Shown piece after piece: positions 6,991 to 13,667 of a DNA stretch of 17,931 bases. The notes below the pieces were generated by a model, which saw nothing but the letters and a program-made list of their open reading frames with translations, searched no databases and was not told where the DNA came from. How positions within the stretch are numbered: the stretch's first letter is position 1; each line of letters opens with the position of its first letter. The DNA is taken from positions 1 to 17,931 of the forward strand of contig JBGPKH010000106.1 of NCBI GenBank assembly GCA_041485845.1. Direction: 5' to 3'. The DNA is from OMOG01 sp041485845. GTDB taxonomy: Bacteria; Acidobacteriota; Terriglobia; Bryobacterales; Bryobacteraceae. The position numbers were made by a program, and so were the translations under genes.

Positions 6991-8281
6991 ACATACCGTA
7001 TTGGGGCCGCGACAGTTCGACCTCGACCGTTGCGTCCACTGCGGGCTTTGCCTGAACGCCTGCCCGACGTATCGCGAGCTGGGACTGGAGATGGATTCGC
7101 CGCGCGGCCGTGTCTACCAGATGGTGCAGGTGGCCAGCGGCGCCCCCATCACTCCCTCGTACGTAGAGCACATCGACCTGTGCCTGGCGTGCCGGGGCTG
7201 CGAATCCGCCTGCCCTTCGGGCGTGCGCTACGGCCGCATGGTGGAGGACGCGCGGGCGCAAATCGAAGCCCAGGCTCACAGGGGCTGGCTGGCAACATGG
7301 CTGCGCCGTTTCGCCTTCGGCTACCTTCTGCAATCGCGGGCGGCCATGACGGCCGCCGGAACGATGCTTTACCTGTACGAGGCGAGCCGTCTGAAGGCGC
7401 TGATGCGCGCCATGGGCTTCCTCAAGCTGCTGGGGCGCCTGGGAGATCTCGAGCAACTTTCGCCATCGGCCGATCCGCCATTCTTTTTCAGCCAGGCAGG
7501 CCGCACGTTTCCACCCAAGGGTCCGCGCCGCCATCGTGTCGCGTTTCTCTCCGGATGCATCGCCAACGTCGTTTTCGCGCGATTGAACGAGGCCACCGTG
7601 CGGGTGCTCCAGAGAAATGGCTGCGAAGTGGCGATTCCCAAGGACCAGGGGTGCTGCGGCGCGCTCCACGTCCACTCCGGCCTGCCCGAGGAGGCTCGCA
7701 AGCTGGCTCGCCGCAATATCGACGCCGTGCTCGCGGGCGGCTTCGACGCCGTGATCACCAATGCCGCGGGATGCGGTTCCACCCTGAAGGAGTACGGCGA
7801 GCTGCTCGAAGACGATCCGCAGTACGCCGCGAAGGCCCGTGAGTTTTCGAACCTCATGCGGGACGTGACCGAGTTCCTCGCCGGCATTGAGCTGGATGCC
7901 CCGATGGGGCAGGTCGACGCCACGGTCACCTACCAGGACTCCTGCCACCTGGCGCACGGACAGCGCATTCGCACGGCCCCGCGCAAACTGCTCGCCGCGG
8001 TGCCGGGACTGACTTTCGTCGAAATGCCCGGCGCGGATCTGTGTTGCGGCAGCGCGGGAATCTACAATATCGTCCAAAACGAAATGTCTTCCGCGATCCT
8101 CGGCCACAAAATGGAATCGGTGAACTCCACCCACGCCGCCATCATCGCCACCGCCAACCCCGGGTGTATGCTGCAACTGCAGGCTGGCGTCCGGCTGCAT
8201 GGATCGGGCCAGCGAGTACTACACGTAGTAGAACTTCTGGACCTGGCATATAGTGCTAACACGGTCTCCACCCACTCCTGA
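6965..8281 (+). CDS. glcF: glycolate oxidase iron-sulfur subunit GlcF
   Basis: A 438-aa iron-sulfur protein that transfers electrons from the FAD subunits of glycolate oxidase towards the quinone pool. Two ferredoxin-type 4Fe-4S motifs are visible: CVHCGLCLNACP (Cys 23, 26, 29, 33) and CLACRGCESACP (Cys 73, 76, 79, 83). Two CCG domains follow, the first with FLSGC and DQGCCGALHVHSG, the second with YQDSCHLAHG and LCCGSAGIYN. This layout is that of GlcF. The start is GTG at 6965 inside the end of glcE, a 26-bp overlap that supports one operon. A stand-alone heterodisulfide-reductase-like or lactate-utilisation protein is less likely because of the glcE partner. Confidence 0.94.
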   Translation: MADSIAASEHTVLGPRQFDLDRCVHCGLCLNACPTYRELGLEMDSPRGRVYQMVQVASGAPITPSYVEHIDLCLACRGCESACPSGVRYGRMVEDARAQIEAQAHRGWLATWLRRFAFGYLLQSRAAMTAAGTMLYLYEASRLKALMRAMGFLKLLGRLGDLEQLSPSADPPFFFSQAGRTFPPKGPRRHRVAFLSGCIANVVFARLNEATVRVLQRNGCEVAIPKDQGCCGALHVHSGLPEEARKLARRNIDAVLAGGFDAVITNAAGCGSTLKEYGELLEDDPQYAAKAREFSNLMRDVTEFLAGIELDAPMGQVDATVTYQDSCHLAHGQRIRTAPRKLLAAVPGLTFVEMPGADLCCGSAGIYNIVQNEMSSAILGHKMESVNSTHAAIIATANPGCMLQLQAGVRLHGSGQRVLHVVELLDLAYSANTVSTHS

Positions 8282-8321
8282 TCGGGCATATACTGGTTCA
8301 ATTCGCGCCAGGAAAGTGGAT

Positions 8322-9281
8322 ATGAACTTACCCAGGGTTGGGTACCTACGGGTTGCAGGTCTCATTGTCGGCATTGCGTGTTTCGGCGGCATCGGCGCTT
8401 ACGGCCAATCGAAGGACGCTCACACTACGGTCTCCATCGTGCCGCGGGCCCGGCCCCAACCACACGCGGAAGAGTTGCCCCGCTCGACGTTCCGGCTGGA
8501 CGTCAAGCTGATCGAAATCCCGGTCACCGTGAACGACCTGCGCGACCGTCCAGTCCTCGGCTTGCCGCAAAGCGGCTTTCGTGTGTTCGAAGACGAGACG
8601 GAACAGGAGATTGTGTCGTTCTCCCGCTCGGATGCGCCCCTCTCGACGGGTGTGGTTTTCGACAGCAGCGGCAGCATGCGCAGCCGCATCCAGGATTCGC
8701 GGGCGGCCGTCGCGCAGTTCTTCGCCAACTCGGTGAAAGGCGACGAATTCTCCCTGGTCACATTCAGCGACAACCCCGAGCTGATCAGCCCCTTCACTGC
8801 GGACACCGGCGAGATTTCAGAACGGTTGAGCTCGCTTCGTCCGCACGGTTGGACCGCCATGGTCGACGCGATCTGGCTCTCGCTCCAGGAAATGCGGCGG
8901 GCCGCCAACTCGCGCAAGGCGCTCCTGGTGCTCTCCGACGGCGGGGACAACAACAGCCGCTATTCGGAAGGCGAGCTGCTCTCGCTGGTGCGGGAAACCG
9001 ACGTGCGCATTTACGCGATCGGTCTCTTTGAACGGCCGCGGTACCTGGAGAAGCTTGGGGATGAGACGGGCGGCGGTGTAATCTGGGTCCGCAAGCTGAG
9101 CGACCTTCCCGAAGCCATGGAAAAGCTCAGCGCCCAGATCCGCAACGAATACCGGTTGGGTTACTTTTCCAACCGCGCGCCAAGCGACGGGAAGTACCAC
9201 AAGGTTCGCGTCGAGGTACAGCCGCCGCCGGAGTGCAAGCAGCTACGGATCTCGTGGCGGCGCGGCTATACGGCGCCCTGA
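8322..9281 (+). CDS. exported VWFA domain protein (acidobacterial type)
   Basis: A 319-aa exported protein. A signal peptide is visible (hydrophobic VAGLIVGIACFGGIGA, cleavage likely after AYG near residue 28). A beta-rich segment VKLIEIPVTVNDLRDRPVLG (61-80) then precedes a von Willebrand factor A domain with the MIDAS motif DSSGSM (114-119), the later Thr in HGWTAMVDA and the Asp in VLSDGGD. The C-terminal YRLGYFS...KVRVEV segment is typical of the 'VWFA-related acidobacterial' family, which is very abundant in Acidobacteriota. The ATG at 8322 is chosen because AGGA lies 8 bases upstream and the signal peptide follows it. Binding of a metal-dependent protein ligand outside the cytoplasm is expected; the ligand is unknown. 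It follows glcF by 40 bp. Confidence 0.9.
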   Translation: MNLPRVGYLRVAGLIVGIACFGGIGAYGQSKDAHTTVSIVPRARPQPHAEELPRSTFRLDVKLIEIPVTVNDLRDRPVLGLPQSGFRVFEDETEQEIVSFSRSDAPLSTGVVFDSSGSMRSRIQDSRAAVAQFFANSVKGDEFSLVTFSDNPELISPFTADTGEISERLSSLRPHGWTAMVDAIWLSLQEMRRAANSRKALLVLSDGGDNNSRYSEGELLSLVRETDVRIYAIGLFERPRYLEKLGDETGGGVIWVRKLSDLPEAMEKLSAQIRNEYRLGYFSNRAPSDGKYHKVRVEVQPPPECKQLRISWRRGYTAP

Positions 9282-9297
9282 GCAAGGCGGGGCAGAA

Positions 9298-9374
9298 GTG
9301 GGTCAGACGATCGCCTTTTGTCGTCTGTCACCCAGCCCGCTTGACCGACCACAAAAGGCGATGGTCTGTCCCAC
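9298..9374. repeat. long imperfect palindrome (33-bp arms)
   Basis: Arm 9298-9330 and arm 9342-9374 are reverse complements with 29 of 33 positions matching, around an 11-base loop (9331-9341). The core ACAAAAGGCGAT and outer GTGGG/CCCAC are exact. Each arm also carries a partial internal inverted repeat (CAGACGA...TCGTCTG in the left arm). A second pairing, TGGGTCAG (9299-9306) with CTGACCCA (9381-9388), is possible. It starts 16 bases after the VWA gene stop. There is no T run, so it is not a standard terminator; a dispersed REP/MITE-like palindrome is more likely. Confidence 0.7.
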
Positions 9375-9443
9375 CTGTTCCTGACCCAACCAACGGCACG
9401 CGTGCCGGTCGCCCCAACAGCCTGGCCTCCGGCCCCAGCGGGG

Positions 9444-9464
9444 TACAATAGGCTCTGGCGCCAG
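9444..9464 (+). promoter_or_regulatory. possible promoter of the kinase cluster
   Basis: A TACAAT box (9444-9449, five of six matches to the sigma-70 -10 consensus) lies 21 bases before the ATG of the first kinase-like gene. A perfect 10-bp palindrome CTGGCGCCAG (9455-9464) sits at the expected transcription start. No good -35 box is present. A further perfect 14-bp palindrome, CGGCACGCGTGCCG, lies at 9394-9407. Either palindrome could be an operator, but in GC-rich DNA such short palindromes also arise by chance. Confidence 0.28.
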
Positions 9465-9470
9465 CCGACT

Positions 9471-10205
9471 ATGCCTTTGTTTGTCCCCAACCGGTACCCC
9501 GGCAAACTAATCGTGGTGGAAGGGATCGACGGTTCCGGAAAATCGACTCAAATCTCGCTGCTCAGCCACTGGCTGCGATCCCAAGGCTATGCCGTGGCGT
9601 TCAGCGAATGGAACTCCTCGCCGCTGGTCCGTCAGACCACTCGCCGCGGCAAGAAGAAGGAGATGTTCACCCCCACCACCTTCAGCCTGATCCATGCCAC
9701 CGACTTCGCCGACCGCATGGAGAGCTACATTCTGCCGCTGGTGAAATCCGGCGCCATCGTCTGCGCCGACCGCTACGCTTACACGGCGTTCGCCCGCGAC
9801 GTGGCGCGCGGGGTGGGCCGCCGCTGGCTTCACAACCTCTACCGCTTCGCCATGCACCCCAACCTGGCCTTTTATTTCCGCGTGCCGCTGGATGTCGCGC
9901 TGGGCCGCATCCTGGGCGGGCGCGACGCTTTGAAGTACTACGAAGCCGGGATGGACCTGGGGCTGGCCCGCGACGTCGAAGAGAGTTTCCGGCTCTTTCA
10001 GGGGCGCATTCTCGACGAGTATGAGGCCATGGCGCAGGAGATGGGTTTCCACATCATCGACGCGACTCTCTCCATTGAGGAGCAACAACGGCACATGCGC
10101 GAGATCGTGATCGACAGCCTGGGCGACAGCCTCAAGAATGGCGTCCTGCACCTGCCCGCTGGAGGAGAATTCCATGCGCAAACGACAGCCCCTCCAGTTC
10201 TATAG
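9471..10205 (+). CDS. thymidylate kinase-like P-loop protein 1
   Basis: A 244-aa protein of the thymidylate kinase superfamily. It has an intact Walker A motif GIDGSGKST (18-26), a THATDFADRME-like helix, and the DRYAYTAFARD segment corresponding to the DRY/DRx motif of nucleoside monophosphate kinases. The EPGGT motif that binds dTMP in true Tmk is not found after the second strand (FSEWNSSPLV occurs instead), so a substrate other than dTMP is possible. The ATG at 9471 is the homology start although the frame is open further upstream. Its end overlaps the next gene, a clear paralog, by 32 bp. The family is secure; the dTMP kinase function is doubtful. Confidence 0.85.
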   Translation: MPLFVPNRYPGKLIVVEGIDGSGKSTQISLLSHWLRSQGYAVAFSEWNSSPLVRQTTRRGKKKEMFTPTTFSLIHATDFADRMESYILPLVKSGAIVCADRYAYTAFARDVARGVGRRWLHNLYRFAMHPNLAFYFRVPLDVALGRILGGRDALKYYEAGMDLGLARDVEESFRLFQGRILDEYEAMAQEMGFHIIDATLSIEEQQRHMREIVIDSLGDSLKNGVLHLPAGGEFHAQTTAPPVL

Positions 10206-10932
10206 CGAGCCGCTTGCGGGGGTCGCCACATCCGAATTGCAGGGCAAGCTGATCGTCATCGAGGGCCCCGACGCGGTCGGCCGCAGCACCCAGATCGTGC
10301 TGCTGCGCCAATGGCTGGAACAGGAAGGCCACGCCGTGTTGGATACCGGCATGGCGCGCTCGGCGCTGGCCGGCAAGGGTATCAAGATGGCCAAAGAGGG
10401 CAACACGCTGGGCCCCATCACGATGACCCTGTTCTATACCACCGATTTCGCCGACCGGCTGGAAAACGAGATCGTCCCCGCGCTGCGCGCCGGTTTTGTG
10501 GTGCTCATCGACCGCTACATCTTTTCCATAATGGCCCGCGCCATCGCCCGCGGCGAGCATCGCCCCTGGATCGAACAGGTGGCGGGATTTGCCCTGGTGC
10601 CGCACGCGGTCTTCTATTTGCGGGCCGAGGTGGAACACCTGGTGTCGCGGGTGGTGTTGGGGCGCGGCGCATTCGACTATTGGGAAAGCGGCATGGACCT
10701 GCGCTTCGGGCCCGACATGTACGAGAGCTTCGTACGCTACCAGACCCGTCTGATCAAAGCCCTGGACGCGATGGTGGAGCCTTACGAGTTCACCGTGATC
10801 GACGCCGGGCAGCCGATTCCCAAAATCTTCCGCGCCCTGCAAAAGCACATTTCACGGCTGCGATTGACACGGCTTTCTCCACGAAAACCGGCCGCCAGAA
10901 AATCGCCCGCCGTGAAGAAAGCCCAGACCTGA
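10174..10932 (+). CDS. thymidylate kinase-like P-loop protein 2 (altered Walker A)
   Basis: A 252-aa paralog of the preceding gene, alignable along its length (GKLIVIEG, TTDFADRLENE, DRYIFS, FYLRAEVEHL, ESGMDLRF). The P-loop reads GPDAVGRST (31-39): Arg 37 stands where the phosphate-binding Lys of Walker A is normally found. The EPGGT segment of true thymidylate kinases is also absent. It ends in a basic tail (about 230-252) rich in Lys, Arg and Pro that the first copy lacks. The ATG at 10174 has a strong GGAGGAG Shine-Dalgarno, so expression is expected to be robust. It overlaps the first kinase by 32 bp and the SixA gene by one base (TGATG). It may be a catalytically changed or regulatory partner of the first copy. 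Confidence 0.83.
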   Translation: MRKRQPLQFYSEPLAGVATSELQGKLIVIEGPDAVGRSTQIVLLRQWLEQEGHAVLDTGMARSALAGKGIKMAKEGNTLGPITMTLFYTTDFADRLENEIVPALRAGFVVLIDRYIFSIMARAIARGEHRPWIEQVAGFALVPHAVFYLRAEVEHLVSRVVLGRGAFDYWESGMDLRFGPDMYESFVRYQTRLIKALDAMVEPYEFTVIDAGQPIPKIFRALQKHISRLRLTRLSPRKPAARKSPAVKKAQT

Positions 10933-11417
10933 TGGAGATCTACGTATTGCGGCACGGCATAGCGGAAGACGCCGGTCCCGGACAAGCGGACTCGCAGCGC
11001 GCGCTCACCGCCGAAGGGCGCGACAAACTGCGCCGCGTATTGCAGCGCGCCGCCGCCGCGGATGCAGCGCCCAGCCAGATTCTCTCCAGCCCCTATCGCC
11101 GCGCGGTGGAGACCGCCGACGTCGTTGTGGAAGTTCTCGGATACAAGGGCAAGGTCGTCAAAACCCGCGCCCTGGTTCCGGAGGCATCGCCCCAGGATGC
11201 GTGGGAAGAGATCCGTTTGCACAAAGGCGAGCCCGCCATCCTGCTGTCCAGCCACGAACCGCTCACCGGTTCCCTGGTCGGGTTTCTGCTGAACTGCCCT
11301 GCGCTCGAAGTCGAGATGAAGAAGGCCGCGCTGGTTCGCGTGGATTGCGACCACTTCGGCCCTGAGCCGCGCGGCGTGCTGAAGTGGATGATTACGCCCG
11401 CGGTGGCGGCCCGGTAG
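10932..11417 (+). CDS. SixA-type histidine phosphatase
   Basis: A 161-aa protein of the histidine phosphatase superfamily, SixA subgroup. It shows the catalytic LRHGIAE motif (Arg 7, His 8, Gly 9), the ALTAEGRDKL segment, SSPYRRAVETADVV with the conserved Arg, and the second histidine in SSHEP (His 108). In E. coli SixA removes phosphate from histidine-containing proteins; the substrate here is unknown. The ATG overlaps the stop of the second kinase-like gene (TGATG), and DUF2252 follows 7 bases after the stop, so the genes are probably co-translated. This placement suggests the phosphatase acts on the product or partners of the neighbouring kinases, which is inference. Confidence 0.9.
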   Translation: MEIYVLRHGIAEDAGPGQADSQRALTAEGRDKLRRVLQRAAAADAAPSQILSSPYRRAVETADVVVEVLGYKGKVVKTRALVPEASPQDAWEEIRLHKGEPAILLSSHEPLTGSLVGFLLNCPALEVEMKKAALVRVDCDHFGPEPRGVLKWMITPAVAAR

Positions 11418-11424
11418 CAGGCCC

Positions 11425-12486
11425 ATGAAGATCGGCAAAGCCACCGAAAAATACGAGGCTTGGCTTTCCCGCCGCCTCCGCCTGATCGAAGCCGACCTCA
11501 ACTTCAAACACCAGCAGATGCGGTCCGCGCCCTTTCCGTTTCTCCGCGCCACCTTCTATCGCTGGGCGCAGATCTGGGAAGAAGTCTGCGGCGCGGCTGC
11601 TCGCGCGCCCAAGGTGCTCGCAGCCGGCGATCTGCACGTGGAGAATTTTGGAACATGGCGCGATATCGAAGGACGTCTGATCTGGGGCATCAACGACTTC
11701 GACGAAGCCTGGCATTTGCCTTACAGCAGCGACCTTATCCGGCTGGCCACCAGCGCCTTGCTGGCGCAATTGAGCTGCGACCCGAAAGAGGGAATCGCGG
11801 TCATGCTCAAAGGCTACGCCGATGCGCTAGCCGCCGGAGGCCGCCCGTTTGTGCTTGCCGAGCATCACCCCCCGCTGCGAAACATGGCCGTCGATCGCCT
11901 GCACGAGCCGGAGAAATACTGGGAGAAGTTGCAGTCCCTTCCGGAATGGAAGGAGGAGTGGCCCGCCGGCGCCAGCAAGGCAATCGACCGGATGATGCCC
12001 GAGCGAGGCATGCGCTGGAAAACGGCCCATCGCGTCGCCGGCCTGGGCAGTCTCGGGCGCGAACGCTACGTAGCCATCGCCGATTGGCGCGGCGGATCCA
12101 TCGCGCGCGAAGCCAAAGCGCTCGCGCCTTCCGCCTGCGTCTGGGCGCAGCAGGGAAGCGGCACGGGCCCCATCCTCTACCAGGAGATTCTCGACCACTC
12201 CGTGCGCTGCCGCGATCCGTTCGTCCGTCTCCTGAAACGATGGATCGTGCGCCGCCTGGCGCCCGACTGTTCGCGCATCGAGCTTTCCGCCCTTCCCAGG
12301 GAACGCGACGAACTGCGCCTCTTATGCGATATGGGCTGGGAAACCGCCAATATCCATCTCGGCAGCGTGAAGCCGCGCACCCTCCTGGCCGACTTGAAGA
12401 AACGGCCCCACGGCTGGCTGTTCGACGCCGCGCGCAAAATGGAAAAAGCGGTCTTCGCCGATTTCGAGGCCTTCTCGACTCGCTAA
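11425..12486 (+). CDS. DUF2252 family protein
   Basis: A 353-aa DUF2252 protein. Conserved parts are KHQQMRSAPFPFLRATFYRW (29-48), GDLHVENFG (68-76), INDFDEAWHLPYSSDLIRLA (89-108) and GLGSLGRERY near residue 210. The GDLHxEN and NDFDE pair looks like the catalytic loop and metal-binding Asp of aminoglycoside-phosphotransferase-type kinases, and the family has been compared with such kinases. A small-molecule or protein kinase role is therefore plausible but unproven. It lies 7 bases after the SixA gene in what appears to be one operon with the two P-loop kinases. The start at ATG 11425 matches the homology; the ribosome-binding site is weak, which fits translational coupling. Confidence 0.9.
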   Translation: MKIGKATEKYEAWLSRRLRLIEADLNFKHQQMRSAPFPFLRATFYRWAQIWEEVCGAAARAPKVLAAGDLHVENFGTWRDIEGRLIWGINDFDEAWHLPYSSDLIRLATSALLAQLSCDPKEGIAVMLKGYADALAAGGRPFVLAEHHPPLRNMAVDRLHEPEKYWEKLQSLPEWKEEWPAGASKAIDRMMPERGMRWKTAHRVAGLGSLGRERYVAIADWRGGSIAREAKALAPSACVWAQQGSGTGPILYQEILDHSVRCRDPFVRLLKRWIVRRLAPDCSRIELSALPRERDELRLLCDMGWETANIHLGSVKPRTLLADLKKRPHGWLFDAARKMEKAVFADFEAFSTR

Positions 12487-12524
12487 AGACCTCCTGAGCC
12501 CGAGGCACGCTAAACTTGTCATAG

Positions 12525-13667
12525 ATGCACCGAAAAATCCTGGTATCGGCAGGGGAAGCGTCCGGAGACCTCTACGCCTCCCTGCTGGTGGCGGAACTGC
12601 GCCGCGCCTGGCCCGATGCCGAGTTTTTCGGTTGCACGGGGCCGAGACTGAAGGCCGCCGGCGTGCGCACAGTAGTGGATGCGGCCTCGCTGGCAGTGGT
12701 CGGACTCCTCGAGGTGGTCGCGCACATTCCGCGAATCTATGGCGAATATCGCAAACTCCTGGCCGCCGCCCGCGAGCAGAAGCCCGACCTCGCCATCCTC
12801 ACGGATTCACCGGATTTTCACCTCCGCGTGGCCCGCCGGCTCCACGAAATGGGCGTCCCCGTGGTTTACCTGGTGGCGCCCCAGGCCTGGGCGTGGCGCA
12901 AGGGACGCATCAGGACCATGCGCCGCTGCTTGCGGAGCCTGCTGTGCATCTTCCCTTTCGAAGAGGAGTTCTTCCGCCGTGAAGGGGTTCCCGCCAGCTA
13001 TATCGGCCACCCCCTGGCCGGATTAGTACGCCCCTCGCTCACCCGCGACGAGTTTTTTCGGAAACACAGGTTGGCCCCCAGCCGTCCATTAGTTACGGTG
13101 CTACCCGGCAGCCGCCGGGGCGAGGCCGCGCGTCATCTGCCCGCGCTGCTCGACGCCACGGACCGGCTCTACCGGGAGCAGGCGGTGAATTTGATTCTGC
13201 CGGCCTCGGCGACCACCGGGGCCGCCTTTTTTCGCGAGCGTTTGGGAGGCTCGCCGATTCGCGTGATCGAAGGAGAGAGTTGGGATGCCTTGGCGCACGC
13301 CGACCTGGCGCTGGCCGCGAGCGGGACGGTGACCGTCGAGGCAGCGCTCCTGGGGACCCCGATGGTGACCTTTTATAAGGTTACGGCGCCCAGTTGGGTG
13401 GCGGGAAAGTTGTTGGTGAAGGTCCCATTCTACTGTATGGTGAATCTGATTGCCGGACGCGCCGTGGTGCCCGAACTGATGCAGGGCCGCATGACCGGAG
13501 AATCGATCGCCAGGGAAGGGCGCCGCTTATTGACCGATGAGACGGCGCGCGCGGAGATGAAGGCCGGGTTGGCCGAGGTGCGAGAGAAACTCTCGCACGG
13601 GCAGGCTGCGAAGCCCGTCCCGCTGATTCAGGAAATTCTGGAAGGACAAGTTGCCCATGTTTCTTAG
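12525..13667 (+). CDS. lpxB: lipid-A-disaccharide synthase LpxB
   Basis: A 380-aa GT19 glycosyltransferase that joins UDP-2,3-diacylglucosamine and lipid X into the lipid A disaccharide at the inner membrane. Family motifs are SAGEASGD (8-15), TDSPDFHLRVA, VAPQAWAWRKGRI, FPFEEEFFRREG, YIGHPL, VLPGSRRGE (near 190), ASGTVTVEAALLGTPMV (near 265) and YCMVNLIAGR. The length is typical. Its presence shows an LPS-type outer membrane. No other raetz-pathway gene (lpxA, lpxC, lpxD) is adjacent. The stop is overlapped by 11 bp by the exported M1-like gene, so the two are probably co-translated. Confidence 0.97.
   Translation: MHRKILVSAGEASGDLYASLLVAELRRAWPDAEFFGCTGPRLKAAGVRTVVDAASLAVVGLLEVVAHIPRIYGEYRKLLAAAREQKPDLAILTDSPDFHLRVARRLHEMGVPVVYLVAPQAWAWRKGRIRTMRRCLRSLLCIFPFEEEFFRREGVPASYIGHPLAGLVRPSLTRDEFFRKHRLAPSRPLVTVLPGSRRGEAARHLPALLDATDRLYREQAVNLILPASATTGAAFFRERLGGSPIRVIEGESWDALAHADLALAASGTVTVEAALLGTPMVTFYKVTAPSWVAGKLLVKVPFYCMVNLIAGRAVVPELMQGRMTGESIAREGRRLLTDETARAEMKAGLAEVREKLSHGQAAKPVPLIQEILEGQVAHVS

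Noticed and set aside
6929..8200. Minus-strand open frame of about 423 codons opposite glcF
   Set aside because: The plus strand carries unmistakable 4Fe-4S and CCG motifs; the minus frame is His/Arg/Gly-rich without a family pattern.
9298..9374. The long palindrome as an intrinsic terminator of the VWA gene
   Set aside because: No T run follows either arm, and the stem is far longer and more mismatched than usual terminators; kept as a repeat.
10311..10931. Upstream extension of the SixA frame through the second kinase gene
   Set aside because: The extension is out of frame with the kinase and has no motif; SixA homology begins exactly at the ATG at 10932.
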